This document shows, in pieces, positions 42,477 to 50,290 of a stretch of DNA of 64,000 bases. Position numbers and translations under genes: made by a program. This stretch comes from Clostridiales bacterium UBA3758 (GTDB lineage: Bacteria > Bacillota > Clostridia > Oscillospirales > Oscillospiraceae): contig DFGE01000027.1 in NCBI GenBank assembly GCA_002371675.1, positions 15,557 to 79,556 of the forward strand, in the 5' to 3' direction. Under the pieces are notes generated by a model that was given only the letters and a program-made list of their open reading frames with translations, made no database searches and was not told the DNA's origin. Each line of letters starts with the position of its first letter. Position 1 is the stretch's first letter.

Positions 42477-42534
42477 CCGGGAGTAACGTGGGAGGATAGC
42501 ATCCATTACACCACATTATTAGGAGGAAACAAAA

Positions 42535-43227
42535 TTGTTTAGAGGTAAAAATTATAAAGAGAGCGCCAAGCTGATTGATAAGTCCGCGCTCTATGATCCC
42601 CAGGAAGCTCTTCAGCTGGTCATCAATGCCAGCAAGGCCAAGTTCGACGAGACCGTCGAGCTGCATGTGAAGCTCGGTGTTGACGGCCGTCACGCTGACC
42701 AGCAGGTCCGCGGCGCCATCGTGCTGCCCAACGGCACCGGCAAGACCGTCCGCGTTCTGGCGTTCTGCCCCCCCGAGATGGTGGAGGAAGCCCTCGCGGC
42801 CGGCGCCGACTATGCCGGCGGCATGGAGTACGTCGAGAAGATCCAGAAGGAGAACTGGTTCGAGTTCGATACCGTCGTTGCGCACCCCAAGATGATGGGC
42901 ACTGTCGGCCGTCTCGGTAAGATCCTCGGCCCCAAGGGTCTCATGCCCTCCCCGAAGGCCGGTACCGTGACCCCGAACGTCGCCAACGCCGTCCGCGAGG
43001 CCAAGGCCGGTAAGGTCGAGTACCGTCTGGACAAGACCAACATCATCCACTGCCCCATCGGCAAGGTCAGCTTCGGCGCCGAGAAGCTCTTCGAGAACTA
43101 CGTCGCCCTGATCACCGCCATCATCAAGGCCAAGCCCGCTTCCGCGAAGGGCCAGTATATCCGCTCCTGCGTCACGGCCTCCACCATGGGCCCCGGCGTC
43201 AAGATCAACGCCCAGAAGCAGCTGTAA
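42535..43227 (+). CDS. rplA: 50S ribosomal protein L1
   Basis: L1-stalk protein and usual translational repressor of rplKA. Its 230 residues include VELHVKLGVDGRHADQQVRG, AGGMEYVEKIQKENWFEFD and the signature LGPKGLMPSPKAGTV. It starts with TTG at 42535; AGGAGG is 8 bases upstream. Most bacteria continue with rplJ-rplL, but here a palindrome and a terminator follow within 80 bases. Confidence 0.97.
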   Translation: MFRGKNYKESAKLIDKSALYDPQEALQLVINASKAKFDETVELHVKLGVDGRHADQQVRGAIVLPNGTGKTVRVLAFCPPEMVEEALAAGADYAGGMEYVEKIQKENWFEFDTVVAHPKMMGTVGRLGKILGPKGLMPSPKAGTVTPNVANAVREAKAGKVEYRLDKTNIIHCPIGKVSFGAEKLFENYVALITAIIKAKPASAKGQYIRSCVTASTMGPGVKINAQKQL

Positions 43228-43253
43228 TACTATTTCTTATCAGATAATAGTAT
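43227..43253. repeat. Palindrome after rplA; left copy of a 20-bp direct repeat
   Basis: ATACTATT (from 43227) and AATAGTAT (to 43253) are inverted arms. The right part, TTCTTATCAGATAATAGTAT (43234-43253), is identical to 44800-44819 on the far side of the MATE gene. Confidence 0.7.
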
Positions 43254-43272
43254 AAGGATTCATACAGGATCA

Positions 43273-43305
43273 AAAAATCCGTGCTCGTTTGAGCACGGAT
43301 TTTTT
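43273..43305. terminator. Terminator shared by rplKA operon and MATE gene
   Basis: AAAAATCCGTGCTC (43273-43286) pairs with GAGCACGGATTTTT (43291-43304) around GTTT, with A- and T-runs at the two ends. Bidirectional between convergent genes. Confidence 0.92.
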
Positions 43306-43334
43306 AGTTTGTAAACAAACGGCGGCGGTATTGT

Positions 43335-44750
43335 TCAGTTCATGACGCTTCTGTTCACCGGCGCGGCGTCGAGCGGATTCCAGCGGCCGCGCCGATAGTA
43401 GATCACATACAGCAGGAAAAGCAGCATGTTGTGTCCGATCATGCAGCCCCAGGCGGACACGAGGCCCATCCCGAGCAGCTGCGTGCAGAGAAAAGTGCCG
43501 AGGATACGGACACCCCACATGCCGGAGATGTTGAAGAGGAAGGGGGCGAAGGTCTTGCCCGCGCCCTGCAGCATGCCCTCGATCACGATGGAGACGCCGT
43601 AGAAGGGCTCCGAGCAGGCGACCATGCGCAGCACGATGCTGCTCAGGGCGATCACCTGCGCGTCGCGGCTGAAAAGCCCCGCCATCTGTGGCGCGAAGGC
43701 AAACAGCAGTCCGCCCGAAAGGAGCATCAGCGCGATCTCCAGCGCGAGGATGACGCCGGCGGTGTCCTTGAGCGCCTTGCGGTCGTTCGCGCCGATGGCG
43801 TTGCCGGTGAGTGTGGCAGCGGCGGTCTGCATGCCGTAGCCGGGGATGTAGAAGGCGGATTCCACCGTGTTGGCCACGGTGTGCGCGGCGGTGGAGAGCC
43901 CGCCGAGGGAGTTGATCATCGCGGCGAAAGCCACATAGCCGAAGGAGGTGCCGAAGCGCTGCAGCATGTTCGGCAGCGCGATGCGCAGGCAGGGCCGCAG
44001 CACCTTCCAGTCCGGCCGCAGCGGCAGGCCGCGCGGGGAGATGAGCGGGTGGCGCAGCAGGGCGAGCGTGATGGCGGTGCCGCCGAGCAGCACGGAGACG
44101 GCGCTCGCGGCTGCGGCGCCCAAAACGCCCCAGCCCGCGCCCCAGATGGGCAGCCGCAGGCCGAGGAGCGAGACGCTGCGCGGCTCGTAGATGAGCAGGA
44201 AGTTCAGCACAACGTTGACGAGGTTGACCCCGACGCCGATGCGCATGGGCGTCTTCGTGTCGCCCGCGGCGCGCAGCACGGTGCCGAAGATGATGGTCGC
44301 GCAGCGCGGGAGCATGGGCAGGTAGAGGATGAAGAAATACTGCGCGGCCAGCGTCCGGATCTCGGGATCGACCTGCATCCAGACCGGAACCAGACGGCTG
44401 AGTCCGAGGGGGAGTGCGGTGAAGAGCAGGCCTGTCGCCAGCACTGCCAGAACAGACTGCGCGGCGGCCTCGCGCGCCCGCAGCGTGTCCTTCGCGCCGA
44501 GCGCCTGGGAGACGAAGGCCAGGAAGCCCACGCCAAAGGCCGAGACAGTGCTGCTGAGCAGCCAGTTGACCGTCGTCGTCGAGCCGACGGCCGCGATGGC
44601 CGCCGTGCCGAGGGAGCCCACCATCACCGTATCGACATACTGCACGGCAGTGCCCATGAGCTGCTCGAGCATCGTCGGCCAGGCGAGGGAGAACACGAGC
44701 GGGAGCAGAGAGAGGTTGAGGGCAAGGTGGTTCGAAACACGGTTCTGCAA
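43335..44750 (-). CDS. MATE-family multidrug/solute efflux transporter
   Basis: Twelve-helix cation-coupled exporter, 471 residues. Family landmarks are FSLAWPTMLEQLMGTAVQYVDTVMVGSLG, the central repeat start IALPNMLQRFGTSFGYVAFAA and QTAAATLTGNAIGANDR. The start is uncertain: TTG at 44750 has AGGAGG 6 bases upstream, whereas a GTG at 44783 opens the longer frame without a ribosome binding site; I use the TTG. A possible promoter (TTGTGC, 17 bases, TATATT) lies upstream, and a palindrome follows just inside the transcript. The gene is bracketed by 20-bp direct repeats. Confidence 0.9.
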   Translation of the reverse strand: MQNRVSNHLALNLSLLPLVFSLAWPTMLEQLMGTAVQYVDTVMVGSLGTAAIAAVGSTTTVNWLLSSTVSAFGVGFLAFVSQALGAKDTLRAREAAAQSVLAVLATGLLFTALPLGLSRLVPVWMQVDPEIRTLAAQYFFILYLPMLPRCATIIFGTVLRAAGDTKTPMRIGVGVNLVNVVLNFLLIYEPRSVSLLGLRLPIWGAGWGVLGAAAASAVSVLLGGTAITLALLRHPLISPRGLPLRPDWKVLRPCLRIALPNMLQRFGTSFGYVAFAAMINSLGGLSTAAHTVANTVESAFYIPGYGMQTAAATLTGNAIGANDRKALKDTAGVILALEIALMLLSGGLLFAFAPQMAGLFSRDAQVIALSSIVLRMVACSEPFYGVSIVIEGMLQGAGKTFAPFLFNISGMWGVRILGTFLCTQLLGMGLVSAWGCMIGHNMLLFLLYVIYYRRGRWNPLDAAPVNRSVMN

Positions 44751-44785
44751 GGCTCTCCTCCTCTCTTTTTTAATCAGCAGCACTC

Positions 44786-44819
44786 ATACTATTGTCTGCT
44801 TCTTATCAGATAATAGTAT
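44786..44819 (-). promoter_or_regulatory. Palindrome in the MATE 5' region; right copy of the direct repeat
   Basis: ATACTATTGTCTG and CAGATAATAGTAT form 13-base inverted arms with one mismatch. It sits just after a putative minus-strand -10 (TATATT), at the expected transcript start, so it could be an operator or attenuator hairpin. The 44800-44819 part repeats the sequence after rplA. Confidence 0.55.
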
Positions 44820-44891
44820 CAATATAGCATTTTTCCCGGCGATGCACAAGGGGGGATGCGCCACGGAGCCGACACGGTGCGGACGGGGGAG

Positions 44892-44911
44892 TCCCCTCTT
44901 CACGTTCAATC
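44892..44911 (-). repeat. 20-bp dispersed repeat, copy 1
   Basis: TCCCCTCTTCACGTTCAATC is the exact reverse complement of 63748-63767. It lies in the gene-free stretch between the MATE gene and acpP. Flanking bases are similar but diverged. Confidence 0.65.
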
Positions 44912-44956
44912 TGCGCAAAACAGGGAACTAACGAAGGAGCGCCCTGTTTTGCTTTC

Positions 44957-45020
44957 CTGCTGCCGACAAAGTGTCGACAGCAGGAAAAAGCCATACAGAC
45001 CGAAGTCTGTATGGCTTTTT
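44957..45020 (-). terminator. Terminator of the rpmH-to-acpP operon
   Basis: A 16-bp perfect stem (44985-45000 with 45005-45020, loop CGAA) ends in a T-run on the minus strand, 15 bases after the acpP stop. A second hairpin (CCTGCTGCCGAC 44957-44968 with GTCGACAGCAGG 44972-44983) follows it. Confidence 0.88.
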
Positions 45021-45034
45021 CTTTTGCAGAGAGA

Positions 45035-45262
45035 TTACTGCAGCTTTTCCAGATACTCCACGATGCGGCGCACGGTGTAAAGCTCCGCGGCGTCCTCGTC
45101 GGAAATGGCGATGCCGAAGCTGTCCTCCAGGGACATGATCAGCTCCACGACGTCGAGAGAATCGGCGCCGAGATCGTCGATCAGGCTGGTGTCCATGGTG
45201 ATGCTGGCGGGGTCGACCTCAAACTGAGAGGCCAGAGCGCTCTGAACTTTTTCAAAAATCAT
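45035..45262 (-). CDS. acpP: Acyl carrier protein
   Basis: A 75-residue acidic carrier for fatty-acid synthesis. The phosphopantetheine site is the Ser in DDLGADSLDVVELIMSLEDSF. GGAGG lies 8 bases before the ATG at 45262; a longer open frame upstream lacks family residues. It is 41 bases after khpB on the same strand, an unusual position: acpP is normally beside fab or plsX genes. It may be a second or specialised ACP. Confidence 0.93.
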   Translation of the reverse strand: MIFEKVQSALASQFEVDPASITMDTSLIDDLGADSLDVVELIMSLEDSFGIAISDEDAAELYTVRRIVEYLEKLQ

Positions 45263-45303
45263 GATGTATACCTCCGATGTGCTGTGCACGAGCTGGATAC
45301 GGA

Positions 45304-46221
45304 TCAGGCCCACTCGCGGCTCTGCGGCTTGTTGGACTTGGGGCTCTCGGGCTTGACGTAGGAAACCACGACGCGGCGGTTGGGCTCAACGCCGGTGGAA
45401 GAGGTGGTCACGCCCTCGTAATTCTGCAGAGCGGTGTGGATCACGTGGCGCTCGTAGCTGTTCATGGGCTCGAGAGCCATGCTGCGCTTGTACTTGAGGA
45501 CCTTCTCTGCCATCTTGACGGCGAGCTTCGTGAGGGATTCCTCACGCTTGGCGCGGTAGTTCTCCGCGTCGACGCTGATGTGCATGCGGCGGTCGCTGTC
45601 GCGGTTGACGACGTAGTTGGTCAGGTGCTGGATCGCGTCCAGGGTCTCGCCGCGGCGGCCGATGATGGCGCCCGTGCCGGAGCCGGAGATGCTGACCAGA
45701 ATGCCGCCGTTATCGCGCGGGCCGATCTCGATCTCGGCCTCGACGCCAAGGTGCTCCATCAGACCCGTGAGGAAGCTGCGGATCTCGGCGTATTCCGTTT
45801 CGGTCTGCCCGGCGGAGGCAGGCGCATCTGCGGGCTTCTCCTTGGGCTTCTCGGGAGCGGCGGGCTTCTCCTTGGGCTTTTCACTGCGGGCGGGCTTGGG
45901 CTGTCTGGCGGGCTTTTCCGCCTGCGGAGCGGGCTTGGACTGCTCGCTCTTTTCGGCGGGCGCCTTGGGCGCCTCGGGACGGACAGGCTTCGCAGGTTCC
46001 TCAACCTTCACCGGCTCGCTCTTGGCGGGCTCGGGCATGCCGTCGTCATAGCTCACGCGCACGATGGCGGGCAGCGCGCCGATCCCCAGGAAACCGGACT
46101 TCGGCATCTGCACGACTTCATAGTTAAAGGAGAGATCGTCCTGGTCCAGACCCAGCTCGTCCAGCGCGGCCTTCAGGGCCTCGTCTACGCTGCGGGCGGA
46201 TTTTTCCAAAGATTTCTTCAT
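45304..46221 (-). CDS. khpB: RNA-binding protein KhpB (Jag/SpoIIIJ-associated)
   Basis: A 305-residue RNA chaperone linked to cell elongation. The Jag_N domain (~1-60) has SVDEALKAALDELGL and GFLGIGALPAIV. A long Lys/Pro/Glu/Ala-rich linker (~65-145) follows, then a KH domain (SGSGTGAIIGRRGETLDAIQHL) and an R3H domain (MNSYERHVIHTALQNYEGVTTSSTGVEPNRRVVV). The linker is longer than in Bacillus homologs. It sits directly after yidC, the classical pairing. Confidence 0.94.
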   Translation of the reverse strand: MKKSLEKSARSVDEALKAALDELGLDQDDLSFNYEVVQMPKSGFLGIGALPAIVRVSYDDGMPEPAKSEPVKVEEPAKPVRPEAPKAPAEKSEQSKPAPQAEKPARQPKPARSEKPKEKPAAPEKPKEKPADAPASAGQTETEYAEIRSFLTGLMEHLGVEAEIEIGPRDNGGILVSISGSGTGAIIGRRGETLDAIQHLTNYVVNRDSDRRMHISVDAENYRAKREESLTKLAVKMAEKVLKYKRSMALEPMNSYERHVIHTALQNYEGVTTSSTGVEPNRRVVVSYVKPESPKSNKPQSREWA

Positions 46222-46242
46222 GTTGCGATACTCCTGTGTGTA

Positions 46243-47592
46243 TTACTCGTTGACGGACTCTTCCGCCGCTTCGACAGCCTCGACGCTCTCCTCCGCCGCT
46301 TCTTCCACGGCGGCGGCAGCGACGACGTCGTCCGCGACGCTCTCGTCGATGGCCTCTGCGCCCTCAGACGCCAGCGCGGCGGCCTCGGTGGCCTCCTCGG
46401 CGGTCTCGGGATGCTCGTAGCGGTCGGGCACGTAGGCGCGGCCGCGGGCATAGCGGCGGTTGCCCACCTGTGAGGCGGGCTTTTCCTGCTCCTGGATGCC
46501 CAGGCGCTCGCGGCGGGCGGCGCGTTCGGCGCGGTCGAGAGCGGCCTTGCGCTCGTCGGACTTCTGCTTTTCGCTGGCGCGCTGCTTCTTCTTGCTGGTG
46601 TTGGCGTTGACCTCGGTCTTGCCCTCGGCCTTGAGCCGCTCGGTCTCCAGGCGCTTTTCCTCGAGCTCCTTTTCACGCGCGGAGCGGGAGGCGGCGCGCT
46701 CGGCATCTTCCTTGTCGAGCTGTTTCTTGTAAATGCCGGTGAGGATCAGGTCACGCACCATGCCGAAAACGCTGTTGGCGATCCAGTAGATACCCATGGC
46801 GGCGGGCATGATGAAGCAGAACCAGACGCTCATCAGGGGCATCATGAGGTTCATGGTCTTCATCTGCGCGGCAGCCTGCTCGGTGCCGCCGGCGGTGGGG
46901 TTGGTCTTCTGGCTGACGGTCATGCTCAGGTAGGAGAAGCCTGCCGAGATAAAGGGGATCAGGAACAGACCGAGGGCGGCCCAGGTATAGGGGCCGTTCC
47001 AAAGCGTCGAGATCTGCGGCTGGGAGCCGAGATTGAGGCCGAGAAAGCTGAAGTCGATGTCCAGGACCTTTTCCCAGCCCTCGGTGGAGCGGAGCGCGGC
47101 GTTGACCGCGTCCCAGTTGTTGTGCACCAGATCGGTCAGCAGGATTTCCTTGTAGGCCTGCATGCGCGCGGAGAGGTTGGCGATCTCATCCGGGAAATAG
47201 CCCTCGATGGCGGAAAGCACCTCCTGGGAGGCGAACATCATGCGCGTGATGGGCTGGCGGATGACGCTGTAGAGTGCGATGAGGATGGGGAAGGGGATCA
47301 GAGACCAGAGGCAGCCGGACATGGGGTTCACGCCCTCTTCCCGGTAGAGCTTCTGCATCTCCTCGTTGAGCTTCTGCTGGTTGCCCTCGTGCCTGCGCTG
47401 CAGCTCCTGGATCTTAGGCTGCAGACGGGTGGAGTGCATCATGCTCTTCTTGCTCTTGGCCATGAAAGGGGTGAGCACCAGGTTCACGACCAGCGCGAAG
47501 AGGATGACCGCAACGCCGTAGTTCCCGGTCAGCTCATAGAGCCAGACCATCAGCTTGGCGAAGGGCCAGGTGATGATTTCCCATAAAGACAT
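46243..47592 (-). CDS. yidC: Membrane protein insertase YidC
   Basis: Oxa1/YidC insertase with five transmembrane helices in residues ~1-265. It shows ALVVNLVLTPFMAKSKKSMMHSTRLQPKIQELQ, NPMSGCLWSLIPFPILIALYSVIRQP and PLMSVWFCFIMPAAMGIYWIANSVF. The C-terminal tail (~270-449) is very long and charged, with coiled-coil Lys/Glu/Arg, then RRYARGRAYVPDRYEHPE and an acidic Ala/Glu repeat. The first residues show no lipobox, unlike SpoIIIJ. It is cotranscribed with rpmH, rnpA and yidD. Confidence 0.93.
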   Translation of the reverse strand: MSLWEIITWPFAKLMVWLYELTGNYGVAVILFALVVNLVLTPFMAKSKKSMMHSTRLQPKIQELQRRHEGNQQKLNEEMQKLYREEGVNPMSGCLWSLIPFPILIALYSVIRQPITRMMFASQEVLSAIEGYFPDEIANLSARMQAYKEILLTDLVHNNWDAVNAALRSTEGWEKVLDIDFSFLGLNLGSQPQISTLWNGPYTWAALGLFLIPFISAGFSYLSMTVSQKTNPTAGGTEQAAAQMKTMNLMMPLMSVWFCFIMPAAMGIYWIANSVFGMVRDLILTGIYKKQLDKEDAERAASRSAREKELEEKRLETERLKAEGKTEVNANTSKKKQRASEKQKSDERKAALDRAERAARRERLGIQEQEKPASQVGNRRYARGRAYVPDRYEHPETAEEATEAAALASEGAEAIDESVADDVVAAAAVEEAAEESVEAVEAAEESVNE

Positions 47593-47631
47593 AACATTTC
47601 TCCTTGTGTTTCTTTTGGGATGCCCCCTCTG

Positions 47632-47850
47632 TCAGGGGACGGGGTCGAAAAAGCCGCGCTTTCCTTTATAAAAAGGATGACAGCAGCTGATCCGCCGGAG
47701 AGCCAGCCAGCCGCCCTTGAGGGCGCCGTATTTTTCGATGGCTTCCAGCGCGTATTGCGAGCAGGTGGGGGTAAAGCGGCAGCAGGGAGGCCGCGCGGGG
47801 GAGATGTGCCGCTGATAAAAGCGGATGGCGGCGAGAAGCAGCTTCTTCAT
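47632..47850 (-). CDS. yidD: Membrane protein insertion efficiency factor YidD
   Basis: A 72-residue helper of YidC. The conserved RFYQRHISPARPPCCRFTPTCSQYALEAIEKYG with its cysteines, and CHPFYKGKRGFFDPVP, are diagnostic. Its start overlaps the rnpA stop by 4 bases. Confidence 0.95.
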   Translation of the reverse strand: MKKLLLAAIRFYQRHISPARPPCCRFTPTCSQYALEAIEKYGALKGGWLALRRISCCHPFYKGKRGFFDPVP

Positions 47851-48194
47851 GCCTCCGCCTCCTCAAGCAGCCCCAGCTTTCCGCAGGCGGAGAGATAGGC
47901 CGCCTCGAGCTGATGAAAGTCGGCATGCACGCTGCGTGCGCGGGCGACGAGCACCAGGTCGTAGCCGGACTTCAGCTTCGGCGTGTTGAGGCGCACGATC
48001 TCACGCAGACGGCGCCGCACCCGGTTGCGCACCACGGCGTGACCGAGCTTGACGGAAACGGTGTAGCCCAGACGGTTGACGCCGCCGCGGTTTTTGCGGC
48101 AGTAGACCACCAGGAAGGGCGTCACAGCGCTCTTTCCCTTGGCGTAAAGCCGCCGGAAATCGCTGTTCTTTTTTAGCGTGAATTGGCCTTTCAA
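47847..48194 (-). CDS. rnpA: Ribonuclease P protein component
   Basis: Basic protein subunit of RNase P, about 115 residues. The central RNA-binding signature is RNRVRRRLREIVR, and the N-terminus is FTLKKNSDFRRLYAKG. I take TTG at 48194 (GAGG 8 bases upstream); the open frame starts three codons earlier at GTG 48203. It follows rpmH as usual. Confidence 0.92.
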   Translation of the reverse strand: MKGQFTLKKNSDFRRLYAKGKSAVTPFLVVYCRKNRGGVNRLGYTVSVKLGHAVVRNRVRRRLREIVRLNTPKLKSGYDLVLVARARSVHADFHQLEAAYLSACGKLGLLEEAEA

Positions 48195-48280
48195 GACAAG
48201 CACCTCAAGGGCGGATCGCTCCGCCCTGAAAAAAGTATGAAACGAGAATGCCCCACGGCCTGCTCATGCGGGGGACGAGA

Positions 48281-48415
48281 TCAGACGCTGAGCTTGGCTC
48301 TGCCCTTGGCTCTGCGGCGGGAGAGGACCTTGCGGCCGTTGGCCGTGGACATCCGCTGACGGAAGCCGTGCACTTTCTGACGCTGACGCTTTTTGGGCTG
48401 GTAGGTACGAAGCAT
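48281..48415 (-). CDS. rpmH: 50S ribosomal protein L34
   Basis: A 44-residue basic protein: MLRTYQPKKRQRQKVHGFRQ, then RMSTANGRKVLSRRRAKGRAKLSV, matching the universal L34 pattern. AAAGGAG precedes the ATG. First gene of rpmH-rnpA-yidD-yidC-khpB-acpP. The usual divergent dnaA is absent; the gene on its other side is thiT. Confidence 0.96.
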   Translation of the reverse strand: MLRTYQPKKRQRQKVHGFRQRMSTANGRKVLSRRRAKGRAKLSV

Positions 48416-48473
48416 GGTTGTTTCTCCTTTCTGGATTGATACTCAACATCCGGGAGACCCGGAAGTAGTTGAC

Positions 48474-48537
48474 AATAGCCACTCGGCGGCAAGGCCGCCG
48501 AGTGGCTATTATAGCTTAGATAGTGTCAATCTGTCAA
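48474..48537 (-). promoter_or_regulatory. rpmH promoter overlapped by a 17-bp palindrome
   Basis: On the minus strand a perfect TTGACA (48532-48537), an 18-base spacer and a perfect TATAAT (48508-48513). Immediately downstream, arms 48474-48490 and 48494-48510 are perfectly complementary around a 3-base loop, overlapping half of the -10. Confidence 0.85.
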
Positions 48538-48570
48538 CAAAAACTTCCTGACGGCTTTCCGCCGCTGCGC

Positions 48571-49131
48571 TCAGACCGCCTTCAGATCCTCGCCGCGGAA
48601 GAACTTGCCCAGGGGCTTGTAGAGCAGCGCGAAGACCACGACGGTGATGAGGATGTTCGGCAGCATGTAGGCGAGGTTATAGAGCAGGGAATAGAACCAG
48701 GGGCTGTGCATGCTCATGCCGAAGAACTGCTCGGGCATGTATTCCGCCCAGACCGTGGCGCCCACGACGTAGTGCACGAGGAAGCGGGCGAAGCCGGCGA
48801 TCAGCGAGCCGGTGAAGACACCGGCCTTTGTGCGCTTGACGAGACCCGCGAGACCCAGCACGGTGAAGGCGAGCAGATAGTCGCCGATGATGGACTGCCA
48901 GCCGATGGCGAAGCCTCCGTCAAAGGTGAACTGCAGCACGCCGAAGACGAAGCCCGCCAGCAGGCCGGGCCCGAGACCCCAGCGCACGGCGTAGAGCACC
49001 AGCGGAATCATCGACAGCACCACCGAGCCGCCCCAGGGCATTTCCCAGAGCTTGATAAAGCTCAGCACTTCTGCCACGGCCACGAACAGAGCGCCCTCGG
49101 TCAGGGCGCGGAGGGTGAGATTTTTCTTCAT
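48571..49131 (-). CDS. thiT: Thiamine ECF transporter S component ThiT
   Basis: Six-helix substrate-binding subunit of an energy-coupling-factor vitamin importer, 186 residues. Family features include AEVLSFIKLWEMPWGGSV and GGFAIGWQSIIGDYLLAFTVLGLAGL. It uses a shared EcfAA'T module that is not in the window. The start at 49131 has GGAGG upstream. It is controlled by the TPP riboswitch just upstream, which confirms the thiamine role. Confidence 0.93.
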   Translation of the reverse strand: MKKNLTLRALTEGALFVAVAEVLSFIKLWEMPWGGSVVLSMIPLVLYAVRWGLGPGLLAGFVFGVLQFTFDGGFAIGWQSIIGDYLLAFTVLGLAGLVKRTKAGVFTGSLIAGFARFLVHYVVGATVWAEYMPEQFFGMSMHSPWFYSLLYNLAYMLPNILITVVVFALLYKPLGKFFRGEDLKAV

Positions 49132-49175
49132 AATGCTTTCCTCCCAAAATGATTTGCGGAGAAGGCTCTGGGCTG

Positions 49176-49211
49176 AGAAAACCGCAGGCCCGTTACAAAA
49201 CGAACCTGCGG
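49176..49211 (-). terminator. TPP-riboswitch expression-platform terminator
   Basis: CCGCAGG (49182-49188) pairs with CCTGCGG (49205-49211), with further pairing inside; on the minus strand TTTTCTC follows. It lies between the aptamer and the thiT start, so TPP binding probably ends transcription here. Confidence 0.8.
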
Positions 49212-49225
49212 CACACTGCAAAGTC

Positions 49226-49325
49226 GGATTCCTACGCCGGCATTACCCGGATCAGGTTCGATGGTTTCAGAATGTTTTGCCATTCCGTCTCAGCCGGGAC
49301 TACCCAGCTCCCATGATGAAATTGT
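49226..49325 (-). promoter_or_regulatory. TPP (THI element) riboswitch
   Basis: On the minus strand the thi-box motifs are clear: GGGAGCTGGGT, then CCGGCTGAGA, then GAACCTGATCCGGGTAATGC and CGTAGGAA. It lies upstream of thiT with a terminator between, so it represses thiamine import when TPP is abundant. Confidence 0.95.
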
Positions 49326-49348
49326 CCCCGGTTATCCGGGCTGCTTGC

Positions 49349-49377
49349 ATTGTAACCCGGCGCCGGCGCATTGTCAA
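49349..49377 (-). promoter_or_regulatory. thiT promoter overlapping the galU stop codon
   Basis: On the minus strand a perfect TTGACA (49372-49377), 17 bases, then TACAAT (49349-49354). The -35 overlaps the galU stop codon (49374-49376). Confidence 0.8.
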
Positions 49378-50255
49378 GAATTTTTAAGGATCTCCGCCTT
49401 GTCGATGATGAACTGCCTCAGCCATTCGCCCGCCTCCTTGTTCTGGAGCGCGAAGTCGATGATCGACTCAAGGTAGCCCTTGAGGTTGCCGGTGTCATAG
49501 CGGCGGCCCTCAAAGTCCACAGCGCACATCTTCTCGTGGTGCACGAGCTCCTTCATGCCGTCGGTGAGCTGGATCTCGTTGTTGCGGCCGGGGGCGGTGT
49601 GCTCGAGGATGTCAAAGATCGAGGGGGTCAGGACGTAACGGCCGAGGATAGCGTAATCCGAGAGCTTTTCAGCCAGGGTCGGCTTCTCGTTCATATCGCT
49701 GATACGATAGACGCGCTCGGAGAGCTTCTCCTCGAGCTTGACGGAGGAGTATTTGACGATCAGCTCGTCCGGCACCTGGCGAACGGCGATGGCGCTGCAA
49801 TCGTTGGCCTCCGCAGCCTCCACAAGCTGCTTGAGCACGGGCTTTTTGCTGAGCATGATATCGTCGCCCAGCAGCACGCCGAAGGGCTCGTCGCCGACGA
49901 AGTTCTTGGCGCGCCAGATGGCGTGCCCCAGACCCTTGGTCTCCTTCTGGCGAACAAAATACACGTCCGCCATGTCGGCCACGGCGCGCACGGTGCGCGC
50001 CTCCTCGAGCTTGCCGTCCGCGATCAGGCGGTCTTCGAGGTCGGGCGCGTAGTCAAAATAATCCTCAATGGGGGACTTGCCGCGGTTGGTGATGATGAGG
50101 ATCTGCTCGACGCCCGCAGCGACGGCCTCCTCCACGATGTACTGGATCACGGGCTTGTCGACCAGCGGCAGCATCTCCTTGGGGATGCTCTTGGTGTTGG
50201 GCAGCAGGCGGGTACCCAGACCCGCCGCGGGGATGATGGCTTTTCGAACGCGCAT
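49374..50255 (-). CDS. galU: UTP-glucose-1-phosphate uridylyltransferase
   Basis: Makes UDP-glucose for glycolipid, polysaccharide and galactose metabolism. The 293 residues show the nucleotidyltransferase signature KAIIPAAGLGTRLLPNTKSIPKEMLPLVDKP, the VEEAVAAGVEQI helix, and GLGHAIWRAKNFVGDEPFGVLLGDD. queT lies upstream and thiT downstream; no functional link is evident. Confidence 0.95.
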   Translation of the reverse strand: MRVRKAIIPAAGLGTRLLPNTKSIPKEMLPLVDKPVIQYIVEEAVAAGVEQILIITNRGKSPIEDYFDYAPDLEDRLIADGKLEEARTVRAVADMADVYFVRQKETKGLGHAIWRAKNFVGDEPFGVLLGDDIMLSKKPVLKQLVEAAEANDCSAIAVRQVPDELIVKYSSVKLEEKLSERVYRISDMNEKPTLAEKLSDYAILGRYVLTPSIFDILEHTAPGRNNEIQLTDGMKELVHHEKMCAVDFEGRRYDTGNLKGYLESIIDFALQNKEAGEWLRQFIIDKAEILKNS

Positions 50256-50290
50256 GATGAGCTCCTTTCACCCCGCATCCCGCGGGGGCT

